A stretch of DNA of 38,863 nt from a virus, in the IMG/VR virus record IMGVR_UViG_3300031576_000169, positions 1 to 38,863 of that record, one strand, 5' to 3'. Of the stretch, positions 1 to 6,375 are shown in pieces. The first letter of the stretch is position 1. Each line of letters starts with the position of its first letter. The position numbers and the translations under genes were made by a program. The notes under the pieces are model-generated. The model was not told where the DNA came from, did no database searches, and saw only the letters and a list, made by a program, of their open reading frames with translations.

Positions 1-205
1 GGATTGGCAGTTGGGATAGATTTCAGCCACTTCGTCGAAGATGGGCTTCCCCGGGCCGTTGATCTCGATGGCAGCGACGGCGTTGTTCCACGTGGAACAA
101 TAGTCCTTGATGTCTTGTTTCAGCCGCAGACTCGACTTCGGCCGCACCCGCAGCATGTCCGTCACCGTGAAGCACTGCAGGCAGAGTGGCATCCCGACGG
201 TGAAG
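1..205. repeat. terminal overlap, copy 1 (circular junction)
   Basis: Bases 1-205 recur at 38659-38863 in the same orientation with four substitutions (positions 128, 130, 177 and 181 here). The large terminase reading frame continues without interruption from this copy into the sequence left of the second copy. This indicates a circular or circularly permuted genome closed by assembly overlap, rather than a biological terminal repeat. Confidence 0.9.
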
Positions 206-1020
206 TCGCGCTCCAGCCCGATGTCCCACCCCACTATGTAGGGATGCCCCTCGTGGGGGGTGGTGCTCGGCTGTGCCGTCAGGAGCATCGGCAGGTAGGA
301 AGCGAAGATGGCGTCCTCGGGGCTCTCCCACTCGGCTTCGTAGAGGCGGGAGAAGTCGATGGGCGCCAGGTCCCGCGCTTCGCTGTCTATGAACGCCGCA
401 TAAGCTGCCCGCTTCCACTCGGGAAGTGCCTCGGCGCGGTCCCTCCACGTCCACTTCATGAACTCCACGCGGCCCGCGTTGATCGGGTCCATGGCCTGCT
501 GGCATATCTGCCAGAACTCGGCCCCGGTCGCCCCGGGGTTCCCGATGTAGCGGATGGGCCCGAGGGTCGTGCTGCGGCGTGACGAGATGATCGACCTCGC
601 CTGGTGGGTCAGGAGCCCGGCCTCGTCGACGACGATGTGGTGGGCGGTCGGTCCGAGGAGGTTTTCGGGGTACTTCCATGACTGGCATTCGAATTCGGAT
701 CCGTTGGTCAGTTCGACGGACAGCTTGTTGTCGCTGCACTTCCGCAGGATCCCGGCTGTCCTCGCCATGCGGCGGATCGCCCGGTACCCGATGCGTGCTT
801 GCTTATAAGTCGGTGCGGCCCACCAATTCGTCGAGCCTGGGTTTTCGAAGGCCATCCCGAGCTCCCACGCCGCGCAGGCGGTGGTCTTCCCTATCTGGGT
901 CGCGGAGACGACCACCAGCTCGCGGGCGCGGCTAGTGATGAACCGGGTCTGGTAGGGGTAGAGGTTGCTCGGGAGGCGGAGGACGTGGGTCTCGGTCAGC
1001 GGATCGACCACAGGGAGCAT
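1..1020 (-). CDS. terL: terminase large subunit, N-terminal 340 residues (continues at 38658)
   Basis: ATP-driven DNA packaging motor and nuclease. Residues 39-47 SATQIGKTT form the Walker A loop and IVVDEA at about 129-134 the Walker B. VGWDIG (Asp266) and the AAIEING glutamate (about 319) are two RNase H-like nuclease acidic positions; the third is in the part at 38341. The ATG at 1020 is the first possible start, because an in-frame TAG lies three codons upstream. The frame is open to base 1 and resumes at 38658, giving about 445 residues in total. The start overlaps the preceding zinc-ribbon gene by 25 bases. It carries the parS-like palindrome at 83-100. Confidence 0.93.
   Translation of the reverse strand, partial: MLPVVDPLTETHVLRLPSNLYPYQTRFITSRARELVVVSATQIGKTTACAAWELGMAFENPGSTNWWAAPTYKQARIGYRAIRRMARTAGILRKCSDNKLSVELTNGSEFECQSWKYPENLLGPTAHHIVVDEAGLLTHQARSIISSRRSTTLGPIRYIGNPGATGAEFWQICQQAMDPINAGRVEFMKWTWRDRAEALPEWKRAAYAAFIDSEARDLAPIDFSRLYEAEWESPEDAIFASYLPMLLTAQPSTTPHEGHPYIVGWDIGLERDFTVGMPLCLQCFTVTDMLRVRPKSSLRLKQDIKDYCSTWNNAVAAIEINGPGKPIFDEVAEIYPNCQS
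83..100. promoter_or_regulatory. parS-like palindrome (ParB binding site consensus)
   Basis: TTGTTCCACGTGGAACAA is a perfect 18-base palindrome whose central 16 bases fit the bacterial chromosomal parS consensus TGTTNCACGTGNAACA exactly. It lies inside the large terminase gene, encoding Cys-Ser-Thr-Trp-Asn-Asn, and is repeated at 38741-38758 in the terminal overlap. The match is seen directly; binding by a host ParB is inference. The phage's own ParB-domain protein shows no helix-turn-helix, so it is not an obvious partner. Confidence 0.55.
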
Positions 1021-1199
1021 CGCAGCCTATGGTACCAGCATTCGAGCCACTTCCGCGCTTCGGGTGCGGCTTCTTGGACCGAAAGTCGGCGGTCGGCGCA
1101 TGCCTGGCAGACGTCGGTTCCCCGCGTCAGGTCGTACCGGAGTTCTTCTGCAGGCAATCGTTTCCTGCATGCAGCGCAGCACCCGTCAGGTGGGCGCAC
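996..1199 (-). CDS. small zinc-ribbon protein between the terminase genes
   Basis: A 67-residue reading frame with GTG start at 1199, overlapping the end of the small terminase candidate by 14 bases and the start of the large terminase by 25. It has a CAAC pair near residue 8 and a CQAC pair about 20 residues later, the spacing of a zinc ribbon. The remainder is charged, and the C-terminus has several Trp and Cys residues (WLECWYHRLRCSLW). Position suggests a packaging accessory role or simply an overlapping small gene. No strong ribosome site is visible, so the start is uncertain; function unknown. Confidence 0.5.
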   Translation of the reverse strand: MRPPDGCCAACRKRLPAEELRYDLTRGTDVCQACADRRLSVQEAAPEARKWLECWYHRLRCSLWSIR

Positions 1200-1551
1200 C
1201 GCCAGCCCCGCCGCCTTCCTTGTCTCCGAAGGCGGGCGCCCCGTCGAACAGCTCGCAGCGATATATCCGAATCCCAATCGGCCCCCCGCCTTTGCCCTCA
1301 TGCTGTAGCGGCTGCGGGACCTTGCCCATGATCCTGTCCTCCAGGACCTCGAGGGCGCGCGGGTCCTTGCGGCTGATCGCGATCTGCACGCGCATGGCGA
1401 CGAGCTTCCTGACGGCCTTGCGCCGGTCCCCGGCCCCGAGGATCCGCACCGCCTCCGTCTCGTACAGCTCGCGCCACTCCCGCTTGCGGGTCTGGCGCAG
1501 CGTGAGCGGGCCGTCCTTCTTGCCCTTCGGCCTGCCGCCGCCGGGCCGCAC
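1186..1551 (-). CDS. terS: probable terminase small subunit
   Basis: A 121-residue basic protein directly upstream of the large terminase. It opens with GGGRPKGKKDG, then a helical charged region, then DPRALEVLEDRIMGKVPQPL, which resembles the DRI-GK segment of phage small terminase and DUF5681-type proteins. Such proteins recognise the packaging start site and load the motor. I chose GTG at 1551 because AGGGG lies a few bases upstream; a GTG at 1566 is an alternative that overlaps the methyltransferase stop. The C-terminus is Gly-rich. The call rests on position and the short motif. Confidence 0.55.
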   Translation of the reverse strand: MRPGGGRPKGKKDGPLTLRQTRKREWRELYETEAVRILGAGDRRKAVRKLVAMRVQIAISRKDPRALEVLEDRIMGKVPQPLQHEGKGGGPIGIRIYRCELFDGAPAFGDKEGGGAGGAPT

Positions 1552-1558
1552 GCCGCCC

Positions 1559-2680
1559 CTAGGCACGCAGGCACCCGCTGAGGGCCGCCGCCACCGCCGC
1601 GGCCATCGGCGGCGGCACGGCGTTGCCGAGCCTCGCCCACTGCTCGGCGTAGCTGCCCTCGAGCTGGAAGTCATCCGGGAAGCCCATGAGCCGCCGCAGC
1701 TCCCAGATCTCGAAGCGGCGCCACGGAGATGGCATCACCTGCGCGAGGTTCCCGCGGCCCCACATCGCCGCCATCGTCGGCGCCGGCGACCCGGGGCTCG
1801 CCAGCCTGAGGTTGAAGTGCTTCTTGTGCCCTCTCCCAGGAGCCACGCGCAAGCTCTCGCGGGCCAGGAACGAGGTGACTGGCGGCGCGCATACGCTGAA
1901 ATGATCTGATCTGCTGGCGGTCATGGCGCTCATCTGGCTGCGTTTTCCGCGGGCCACTTTTTTGTGGATTCCATTCGAGTTGAACTTGGCCTCGGCCGCG
2001 CGCGGGAGGGCGTCGATCATGCGGGTCCTGCGGCGCCAGGGGCGCGGGAACTCCGGCGGCCGGCGCTCGGCGAGCCTGGTCCCGACCAGCCACAGGCGGC
2101 GCCTGCTCTGCGGCACCCCGAGCCAGGAGGCGTCCAGGATCTTGGCGCGCACCTCGTAGCCGGCGCGGCGCAGCCGGGCGCAGACCTCGCGCAGGAAGCC
2201 CCAGGCGGTGCCCGCGGCCAGCCCTGGGACGTTCTCGGCCATGAAGGAGCGCGGCTTCGCCTCCTCCACCAGGCGGCAGAACTCCAGGAACAGGTCGTCG
2301 CTGCGCTGCCGCGTGCCGTCAGAGTGCATCTTCTTCGCTCCCCAGCCCTTCTGCCGCTTGCCGGCCATGCTGAAGCTCTGGCACGGCGGCGAGGCGTCGA
2401 GCACGTCGACCCGGCCGCCGCACGCCTCCAGGATCTCCGCGCCGCGCACGGCCCTGACGTCGCGCGCGTCCGGCCGGCGGCCGAAGTTCAGCTCGTAGCA
2501 AGCCGCGGCGTTGGGGTGGAACTCGTTGGCGTACCGCACGTCCAGGCCAGCCCAGCGCAGGCCGAGGCTCGACCCGCCGCAGCCGCAGAACAGCGAGGCG
2601 GCGACCGGGCCGGCGCGCGGGGTGGCCAGGATCGCCGCCGTCAGGGGCACGACCGGCCAGCCCGGCCACGGGCCGCTCAC
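1559..2680 (-). CDS. C5-cytosine DNA methyltransferase
   Basis: Transfers a methyl group from S-adenosylmethionine to C5 of cytosine in DNA. The motifs appear in order in 373 residues: FCGCGGSSLG (motif I, about 31-40), SPPCQSFS with catalytic Cys100 (IV), ENV at 149 (VI), QSRRRLWLVG at 191 (VIII), RRLMGFPDDF (IX) and LGNAVPPPMA (X). All key residues are intact. The GTG at 2680 overlaps the ParB-domain gene stop as GTGA, the usual pattern here; a GTG at 2713 in the same frame would add 11 residues. No cognate restriction enzyme is adjacent, so it probably protects phage DNA or is an orphan regulator. Confidence 0.93.
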   Translation of the reverse strand: MSGPWPGWPVVPLTAAILATPRAGPVAASLFCGCGGSSLGLRWAGLDVRYANEFHPNAAACYELNFGRRPDARDVRAVRGAEILEACGGRVDVLDASPPCQSFSMAGKRQKGWGAKKMHSDGTRQRSDDLFLEFCRLVEEAKPRSFMAENVPGLAAGTAWGFLREVCARLRRAGYEVRAKILDASWLGVPQSRRRLWLVGTRLAERRPPEFPRPWRRRTRMIDALPRAAEAKFNSNGIHKKVARGKRSQMSAMTASRSDHFSVCAPPVTSFLARESLRVAPGRGHKKHFNLRLASPGSPAPTMAAMWGRGNLAQVMPSPWRRFEIWELRRLMGFPDDFQLEGSYAEQWARLGNAVPPPMAAAVAAALSGCLRA

Positions 2681-3228
2681 GGGCGGCTCAGCTCGTACCC
2701 GCACTTCGGGCACCTGATCTTCCCCTCCAGTTCGATCGGCACGTCAGGGAACTCGGCCGGGATCCTGGCTTCGCGCTCGGCGCGGGCGAGCAGCTCCTTG
2801 ACCTCGTCCTCAGAGAAGCCAGCCGCGTCCAGGGCCGCCTCCGCCGCCGACAGCTCCGCGACCACGGCGGCGAGCTGCGAGAGGTCCCACTCCCCGCCCA
2901 GCTTGTTCAGGGCCAGGTTCAGCAGCTTCTCCTCCGGCGGCCGCAGGCTCAGGATGACCGCCGGGACCCGCGCGCGGCCGAGGCGCGCCAGCACCTTGAC
3001 GCGCTGGTGGCCGCCGACGACCACGAGCGCCCCGGAGGCGCGGCGGTTGACGACGATCGGCTCGACCATGCGCCAGCGGCGGATCGACTTCTCGAGCTGG
3101 CCGAGCTGCTCCTCTGAGATGCGGCGGGGGTTGTACTCGCTCAGGCTGAGCGCGGCGAGCTTGACCTCGCGGACGGCGAGCGCTGGATCGCCGCGCGGTT
3201 TTGTATGGTTCTTCGCCGCGGCGCCCAC
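2677..3228 (-). CDS. ParB/Srx N-terminal-domain protein with C-terminal CxxC
   Basis: 183 residues. About 22-95 is a ParB/Srx-type domain: LSEYNPRRISEEQLGQLEKS, then PIVVN and VVVGGHQRVKVLARLG, where GGHQR is the box-II-like nucleotide-binding motif common in methylase-linked members. No helix-turn-helix follows, so it is not a full partition ParB. The C-terminus carries a single RCPKCG pair, half of a zinc ribbon. It is followed by the cytosine methyltransferase with a GTGA overlap, a pairing frequent in phages and prophages. The family is known for CTP binding or nuclease-like activities; the role here is open. GTG start at 3228. Confidence 0.85.
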   Translation of the reverse strand: MGAAAKNHTKPRGDPALAVREVKLAALSLSEYNPRRISEEQLGQLEKSIRRWRMVEPIVVNRRASGALVVVGGHQRVKVLARLGRARVPAVILSLRPPEEKLLNLALNKLGGEWDLSQLAAVVAELSAAEAALDAAGFSEDEVKELLARAEREARIPAEFPDVPIELEGKIRCPKCGYELSRP

Positions 3229-3235
3229 GGCACGA

Positions 3236-3709
3236 CTATAGCACGGGATCCAAGACGGCGCGCAGGCAAGCGCCGGCGCGCCTGCGGTTCTTCTGATCGT
3301 TGTAGAAGTGCGACACCCCGGATGGGTGGGGGATCACCACGAAGTGGCGCGGGTGGCGATCCGGGGCTGCCCCGCCACCACGGGGGTGGTAGATCACGAA
3401 CGGGCTGATCCCCTTCCTGGCGCCGAAGGCCGCGGCGACGCCCCACCCGATCAGGACCAGGAGCCGGCCGCGGCAGCGGGGCAAGACCTTCTCGGCCCTG
3501 CGGCGGCCGAGCCTGGCGTTGAACTTGTCGCCCTTCGGGCCGGCCTTCCCGGGGAAGCGCCTGAAGAGGTTGGTCCTCTCCGTGCCTGATATATATACAT
3601 CCCAGGGGACGCCGGCCCAGCGGCAGAGCTTCCGGAAGGACGCGCCCTCCAGGGGCCTATTATGATCTCCCCGAGGGCCAGGGGCCTGGCCCACCAAGAT
3701 CGCCCTCAC
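3236..3709 (-). CDS. uracil-DNA glycosylase superfamily protein
   Basis: 157 residues with the two superfamily signatures: ILVGQAPG at 4-11 (catalytic/water-activating loop region) and IPHPSGVSHFYN at about 125-136 (the HPS-type DNA intercalation motif). The four cysteines of Fe-S family 4 and 5 enzymes are absent. The GTG at 3709 overlaps the preceding stop as GTGA with GAGGAGG upstream. Family members remove uracil or mismatched thymine; some phage relatives sit in base-modification loci. Neighbours are a nuclease-like protein, a ParB-domain protein and a methyltransferase, so it may act on modified or host DNA. Substrate not inferable. Confidence 0.75.
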   Translation of the reverse strand: MRAILVGQAPGPRGDHNRPLEGASFRKLCRWAGVPWDVYISGTERTNLFRRFPGKAGPKGDKFNARLGRRRAEKVLPRCRGRLLVLIGWGVAAAFGARKGISPFVIYHPRGGGAAPDRHPRHFVVIPHPSGVSHFYNDQKNRRRAGACLRAVLDPVL

Positions 3710-4125
3710 TCGGCCTCCTCCTGGGCGGGTGGCGGCGAGAGCTCTGGGGGTGGCGCTGGCGGTGATGAGGCCGCGGCTGAGAGGCGCGTGACCCACTCCG
3801 CCCTCGGGGCCCAGAGCTTGCGGCGGCCGCGCTCCCCTTTCTTCGACCACGACAAGATCAAGATCCTCCCGCCACACGCCAGCCAATTCTTGGCATCCCC
3901 TGACGCGAGGACCTTGGCCCTGCGGTCGGCGTGGCTCGCCCCGGCGCAGGCTTGGACGAGCACGATGCCGTTCTCGCGGCTGGCCCAGAGGATGTCCCCG
4001 AACCCGAAGGCGTCGACCCTGACCCCTCCCCCGCCGGAGAACCTGACCCACTTCTCCACCACGCAGGCCGCGCCGGGGAGCGCCCTCAGGTGGGCGAGCG
4101 TGCGCTGGGTAGGAGATGATCTCAC
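3706..4125 (-). CDS. putative PD-(D/E)XK-like nuclease
   Basis: 139 residues. The conserved-looking core is VDAFGFGDILWASRENGI followed by VLVQACAG and a basic stretch with KNWLACGGRILILSW and KKGERGRRKLW. The order Asp/FGD, short hairpin, then a V-Q strand resembles small VRR-NUC or Hjc-like folds in phages, with Gln in place of the usual E-x-K. The last 30 residues are Pro/Ala/Ser-rich and look disordered. GTG start at 4125, just after the preceding stop, with GAGGAGG about 10 bases upstream. Nuclease activity is inference from motif order only. Confidence 0.6.
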   Translation of the reverse strand: MRSSPTQRTLAHLRALPGAACVVEKWVRFSGGGGVRVDAFGFGDILWASRENGIVLVQACAGASHADRRAKVLASGDAKNWLACGGRILILSWSKKGERGRRKLWAPRAEWVTRLSAAASSPPAPPPELSPPPAQEEAE

Positions 4126-4126
4126 T

Positions 4127-4276
4127 TCAATCGGCCTCCTCACAGAACCAGCACAGCATCCTGCTGCCGTGCCAGCGCCAGTCCCCATCCTCGACGCGCT
4201 TGCCGCAGTAGGAGCAGATCGCGGGGCCGCTGCTCGATCTTGGGAATGGGCAATCGATCCTTTCATGCTCGCTCAT
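4127..4276 (-). CDS. small zinc-ribbon protein
   Basis: A 49-residue protein, MSEHERIDCPF then ICSYCGKRVEDGDWRWHG and LCWFCEEAD. Two CxxC pairs about 20 residues apart make a treble-clef or zinc-ribbon fold very likely. ATG at 4276 overlaps the preceding stop as ATGA with GAAGG upstream. It is too short for an enzyme; a nucleic-acid or protein-binding adaptor is the usual inference. No specific function assigned. Confidence 0.75.
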   Translation of the reverse strand: MSEHERIDCPFPRSSSGPAICSYCGKRVEDGDWRWHGSRMLCWFCEEAD

Positions 4277-4509
4277 ACATCCTTCTCCCCGCGCTCCATG
4301 CGATCAGCTAGCGGCCACAACTCGTAATCTAACTCTCTGACTTTTGGATCGTTAAACCACACCCTGAGCATCGCCGCGCACTCATGGCGGGCCTGTGCTC
4401 GGACGGCGGACTCGAACTCGTCCAACTCGGTCAAATCTTCGTCGGCATACCAGCGCCCGCGCAACTTGTCCCGCGCCTCCTCAACTCGCCTCTCGGTGTC
4501 GCTAGGCAT
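4273..4509 (-). CDS. hypothetical acidic helical protein
   Basis: 78 residues starting MPSDTERRVEEARDKLRGRW, rich in Glu, Asp and Arg and predicted helical, with no recognisable domain. ATG at 4509 follows GGGAGGGAAAGG, a good ribosome site, and overlaps the preceding gene by 8 bases. It ends as ATGA with the zinc-ribbon gene. Real by spacing and codon context; function unknown. Confidence 0.7.
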   Translation of the reverse strand: MPSDTERRVEEARDKLRGRWYADEDLTELDEFESAVRAQARHECAAMLRVWFNDPKVRELDYELWPLADRMERGEKDV

Positions 4510-5011
4510 CCTTTCCCTCCCTGAGCGCGGTGCAGCACGGGTCGATGTATGAACACATGGGATGGGGTATGTTTGGAGCAGCATGACAATTACAGTTGGG
4601 TCCATGTGCCTCCCGCAGCCTCGCCTCGGCCCGCTCCAGCTCCGCGATGATCCGCACCAACGTATCTATTGCGCCCTCGCTCTGGCCGCGCTCGCCACAA
4701 TGATTCGAGAGCAACCTGATAAGGGACGCATGAGTTTCCGCGTCTTGCTGATTTGTCTGAACTCTATCTAGCAGCGCCTCGGCACGCTCGGCCCGCAACG
4801 CCGCCTTCGTACCGCAGGCTTGGCAGAGACTCGCCATGTAGGTCTCACGGACAATCGCGGTCTCCTCATGCCCGCACGAGAATCGGGTTCGTCCCTCCAG
4901 CAGCTCAAAGGCGGCGTCGGCAAGGTCATCAATCTCTGGCCTATCTGGATACAAGCCATCTAAGTGGGCCAGCAACTCCTCGATCCGCTCCCGCGTGATC
5001 GGCTCATTCAT
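4502..5011 (-). CDS. hypothetical Cys-rich protein with zinc-binding pattern
   Basis: 169 residues. The N-terminus (MNEPITRERIEELLAHLDGL) is helical. FSCGHEE at about 44 and LCQACG at about 62 form a possible zinc site; a long helix with AELERAEARL follows, then a Cys/His-rich tail (GPNCNCHAAPNIPHPMCSY and DPCCTALREG). Start ATG at 5011 overlaps the preceding stop as ATGA with GGCCGAGG upstream. No family recognised. Confidence 0.7.
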   Translation of the reverse strand: MNEPITRERIEELLAHLDGLYPDRPEIDDLADAAFELLEGRTRFSCGHEETAIVRETYMASLCQACGTKAALRAERAEALLDRVQTNQQDAETHASLIRLLSNHCGERGQSEGAIDTLVRIIAELERAEARLREAHGPNCNCHAAPNIPHPMCSYIDPCCTALREGKDA

Positions 5012-5262
5012 CCTCGGCCTCCAGTCCGACGCCTCTTAGTCTTCACTGCGTGCCAATCTCTGATAAGGCGCGCCATTTGTGACGCCTCCAAAGTACCGAA
5101 ACAACCTCGACCGCCGATCCAAACGTAAGGACGATATTCCCCTATTACGCAGATGTGTGGAGCCTTCTCGTTAGGGTAAATAACAACCTCGCCTGGGCAC
5201 AACTTTATTGGCTTCGGCTCGCCCATCTTTTTGAGCTTCTTGAGAACCACTCCATCACTCAT
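5008..5262 (-). CDS. hypothetical protein
   Basis: 84 residues, MSDGVVLKKLKKMG onward, with a beta-rich middle (KLCPGEVVIYPNEK, HICVIGEYRPYVWIGG) and a basic tail KTKRRRTGGRG. ATG at 5262 has GAGGAGCG immediately upstream and overlaps the 27-residue gene before it (ATGA). An in-frame upstream ATG exists at 5376, but it would read through two small genes. Function unknown. Confidence 0.7.
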   Translation of the reverse strand: MSDGVVLKKLKKMGEPKPIKLCPGEVVIYPNEKAPHICVIGEYRPYVWIGGRGCFGTLEASQMARLIRDWHAVKTKRRRTGGRG

Positions 5263-5342
5263 CGCTCCTCCTCGCCATGCTTGACACACGGCTCTCCCCC
5301 GATGTGCATCCAGATCCACCAGCGGGTAGTGATTACTTTCAC
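5259..5342 (-). CDS. 27-residue microprotein
   Basis: MKVITTRWWIWMHIGGEPCV followed by KHGEEER. GTG at 5342 overlaps the preceding 17-codon frame as GTGA; the stop overlaps the next ATG. GAGG lies about 12 bases upstream. The Trp-rich hydrophobic N-half and charged end, plus exact coupling on both sides, argue for translation. Function unknown. Confidence 0.5.
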   Translation of the reverse strand: MKVITTRWWIWMHIGGEPCVKHGEEER

Positions 5343-5392
5343 CGATTGCTCTTTTCCTCGCTCCGTTCCCCGTCAATCACCCGAGGCGACAT
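5339..5392 (-). CDS. 17-residue possible microprotein
   Basis: MSPRVIDGERSEEKSNR from ATG at 5392, stopping inside the GTG of the next microprotein (GTGA). It begins two bases after the stop of a possible 49-residue frame. The chain of couplings is the only support; it may equally be a translational bridge with no protein function. Confidence 0.3.
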   Translation of the reverse strand: MSPRVIDGERSEEKSNR

Positions 5393-5393
5393 C

Positions 5394-5543
5394 TCATTCG
5401 GGTCGGGACCGGCGAAAGCTCCCAGCAAACGCCGGCCCCGGCCCTCGCCCCGCCCGCAGCACCCTGAGCCTCAGGGGACCTGTGCTGCGCCGCGGCGCCT
5501 GCCGCCGGGAGGATTCCCGGAGGGAGGCGAGGGGCAAGCTCAT
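5394..5543 (-). CDS. 49-residue doubtful ORF overlapping a structured segment
   Basis: An Arg/Ser-rich frame (MSLPLASLRESSRRQAPRRS at its start) from ATG at 5543. The region is extremely GC-rich and contains many self-complementary stems, so base composition alone could create the frame. Upstream is AGAAG at poor spacing. I list it because the segment has no other gene and its stop is two bases from the next ATG. Confidence 0.25.
   Translation of the reverse strand: MSLPLASLRESSRRQAPRRSTGPLRLRVLRAGRGPGPAFAGSFRRSRPE
5442..5533 (-). ncRNA. candidate multibranched RNA structure
   Basis: Nested complementarity: an outer 8-bp stem 5442-5449/5526-5533; inside it GCAGCA 5456-5461 with TGCTGC 5483-5488, enclosing CCCTGAG 5462-5468 with CTCAGGG 5470-5476; a 12-base palindrome at 5487-5498; and CCGGGA 5505-5510 with TCCCGG 5515-5520. 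Together they could fold as a multi-helix junction in the minus transcript. Very high GC raises the chance of accidental pairing. Confidence 0.3.
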
Positions 5544-5578
5544 CTGACAAACTTCTTTTCTCGTGTCTTGCGCGCGTT

Positions 5579-5764
5579 TCAGGCGAGCTCCGGCTCGCCG
5601 TCCTGCATGTAGAAGATCTCCCCGCCGGGCATCGTCACGCGGCGCATCGGGAAAGCCAGGAGCCCTCCGCCGGGGCTCCGCTGAGCCAGGTAGAGCTTGG
5701 GCTTCGCGGCGTCGCAGTCGAACTCCCGCACCTGGCCGCACTCGAAGAGGAACTCGCACTTCAC
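5579..5764 (-). CDS. hypothetical protein
   Basis: 61 residues, MKCEFLFECGQVREFDCDAA to GEIFYMQDGEPELA. Beta-rich, with three Cys near the N-terminus and a conserved-looking MRRVTMPGGEIFYMQDG end. The GTG at 5764 overlaps the previous stop as GTGA. It sits at the end of the replication cluster. No family recognised. Confidence 0.65.
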   Translation of the reverse strand: MKCEFLFECGQVREFDCDAAKPKLYLAQRSPGGGLLAFPMRRVTMPGGEIFYMQDGEPELA

Positions 5765-6366
5765 GCAAGCTCCCCTTGGTCCTTCTTCCCCGCCCGCCCG
5801 CGGCGCTTCTCGGCCTCCTTAATCCGGCGCCTAAGGTCGAACTCGTTGCAACCGCGCCTGCGGATGTACGCCTCGAACGACTTCTTCATGGCCTCAGTCG
5901 GCAGGCGGAACTTCTGCCACATGTTCCCGTGAAGCAGGCGAGCCCACGTCCCGGCCTCAGCCGCGAGCCCGGCCTCGCACGAGCAGAACGTCACCGTCTC
6001 GTATCCCCTGATCTCAAGGCTCTCGACGTAGGCGCGATCGCCGCACCGAGCACACTTCAGCAGCGGAGCTTCGGCGTTTCGCACAGCGTGCTTCCCGTAA
6101 GCAGCCAGGAGATCCTTGCGGGTCTCGACGTAGCGCAGCCACCGCCCTAGCTCGAACGGCTCCGCCGCCGTCTCCCTGTAGAGCGTCTCCACGTCAGCGC
6201 CGACGGCCACAGCCGCCAGGCAGACACGCTCGTGGAGCTCCTCCGGGCTGCGCGGCGGCTCCCACGCCCTCTTGTCCGCGGCGCTCAGAGCCCTGAGCAG
6301 CACGGTCACCTGCTCGAACCCGGCCGGCCGCTCCCTCTCCGGCGTCTGTCCCCTGTCATGCGCCAT
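5761..6366 (-). CDS. hypothetical replication-region protein with Cys motif
   Basis: 201 residues. A helical N-half (ELHERVCLAAVAVGADVETL, LGRWLRYVETRKDLLAAYG) is followed by KCARCG and FCSCEAG, a possible zinc-binding pair, and a very basic C-terminus (LRRRIKEAEKRRGRAGKKDQ). No Walker motif is visible, so it is not a DnaC-type loader. It starts 9 bases after the initiator stop and probably belongs to the same transcript, suggesting a replication accessory or DNA-binding role by position only. Confidence 0.7.
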   Translation of the reverse strand: MAHDRGQTPERERPAGFEQVTVLLRALSAADKRAWEPPRSPEELHERVCLAAVAVGADVETLYRETAAEPFELGRWLRYVETRKDLLAAYGKHAVRNAEAPLLKCARCGDRAYVESLEIRGYETVTFCSCEAGLAAEAGTWARLLHGNMWQKFRLPTEAMKKSFEAYIRRRGCNEFDLRRRIKEAEKRRGRAGKKDQGELA

Positions 6367-6375
6367 TCGATCTCC

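Noticed and set aside
1-205. Biological direct terminal repeat
   Set aside because: The length is assembly-like, the copies differ at four positions, and a gene runs across the junction in frame.
2677-3228. A phage partition system using the parS-like site
   Set aside because: The ParB-domain protein lacks a visible helix-turn-helix and no ParA gene is present, so a complete partition system is not supported.
1964-3241. A plus-strand frame of 425 codons, and many similar ones
   Set aside because: Antisense to the methyltransferase and ParB-domain genes; Arg/Ala/Pro-rich low-complexity translation without motifs.
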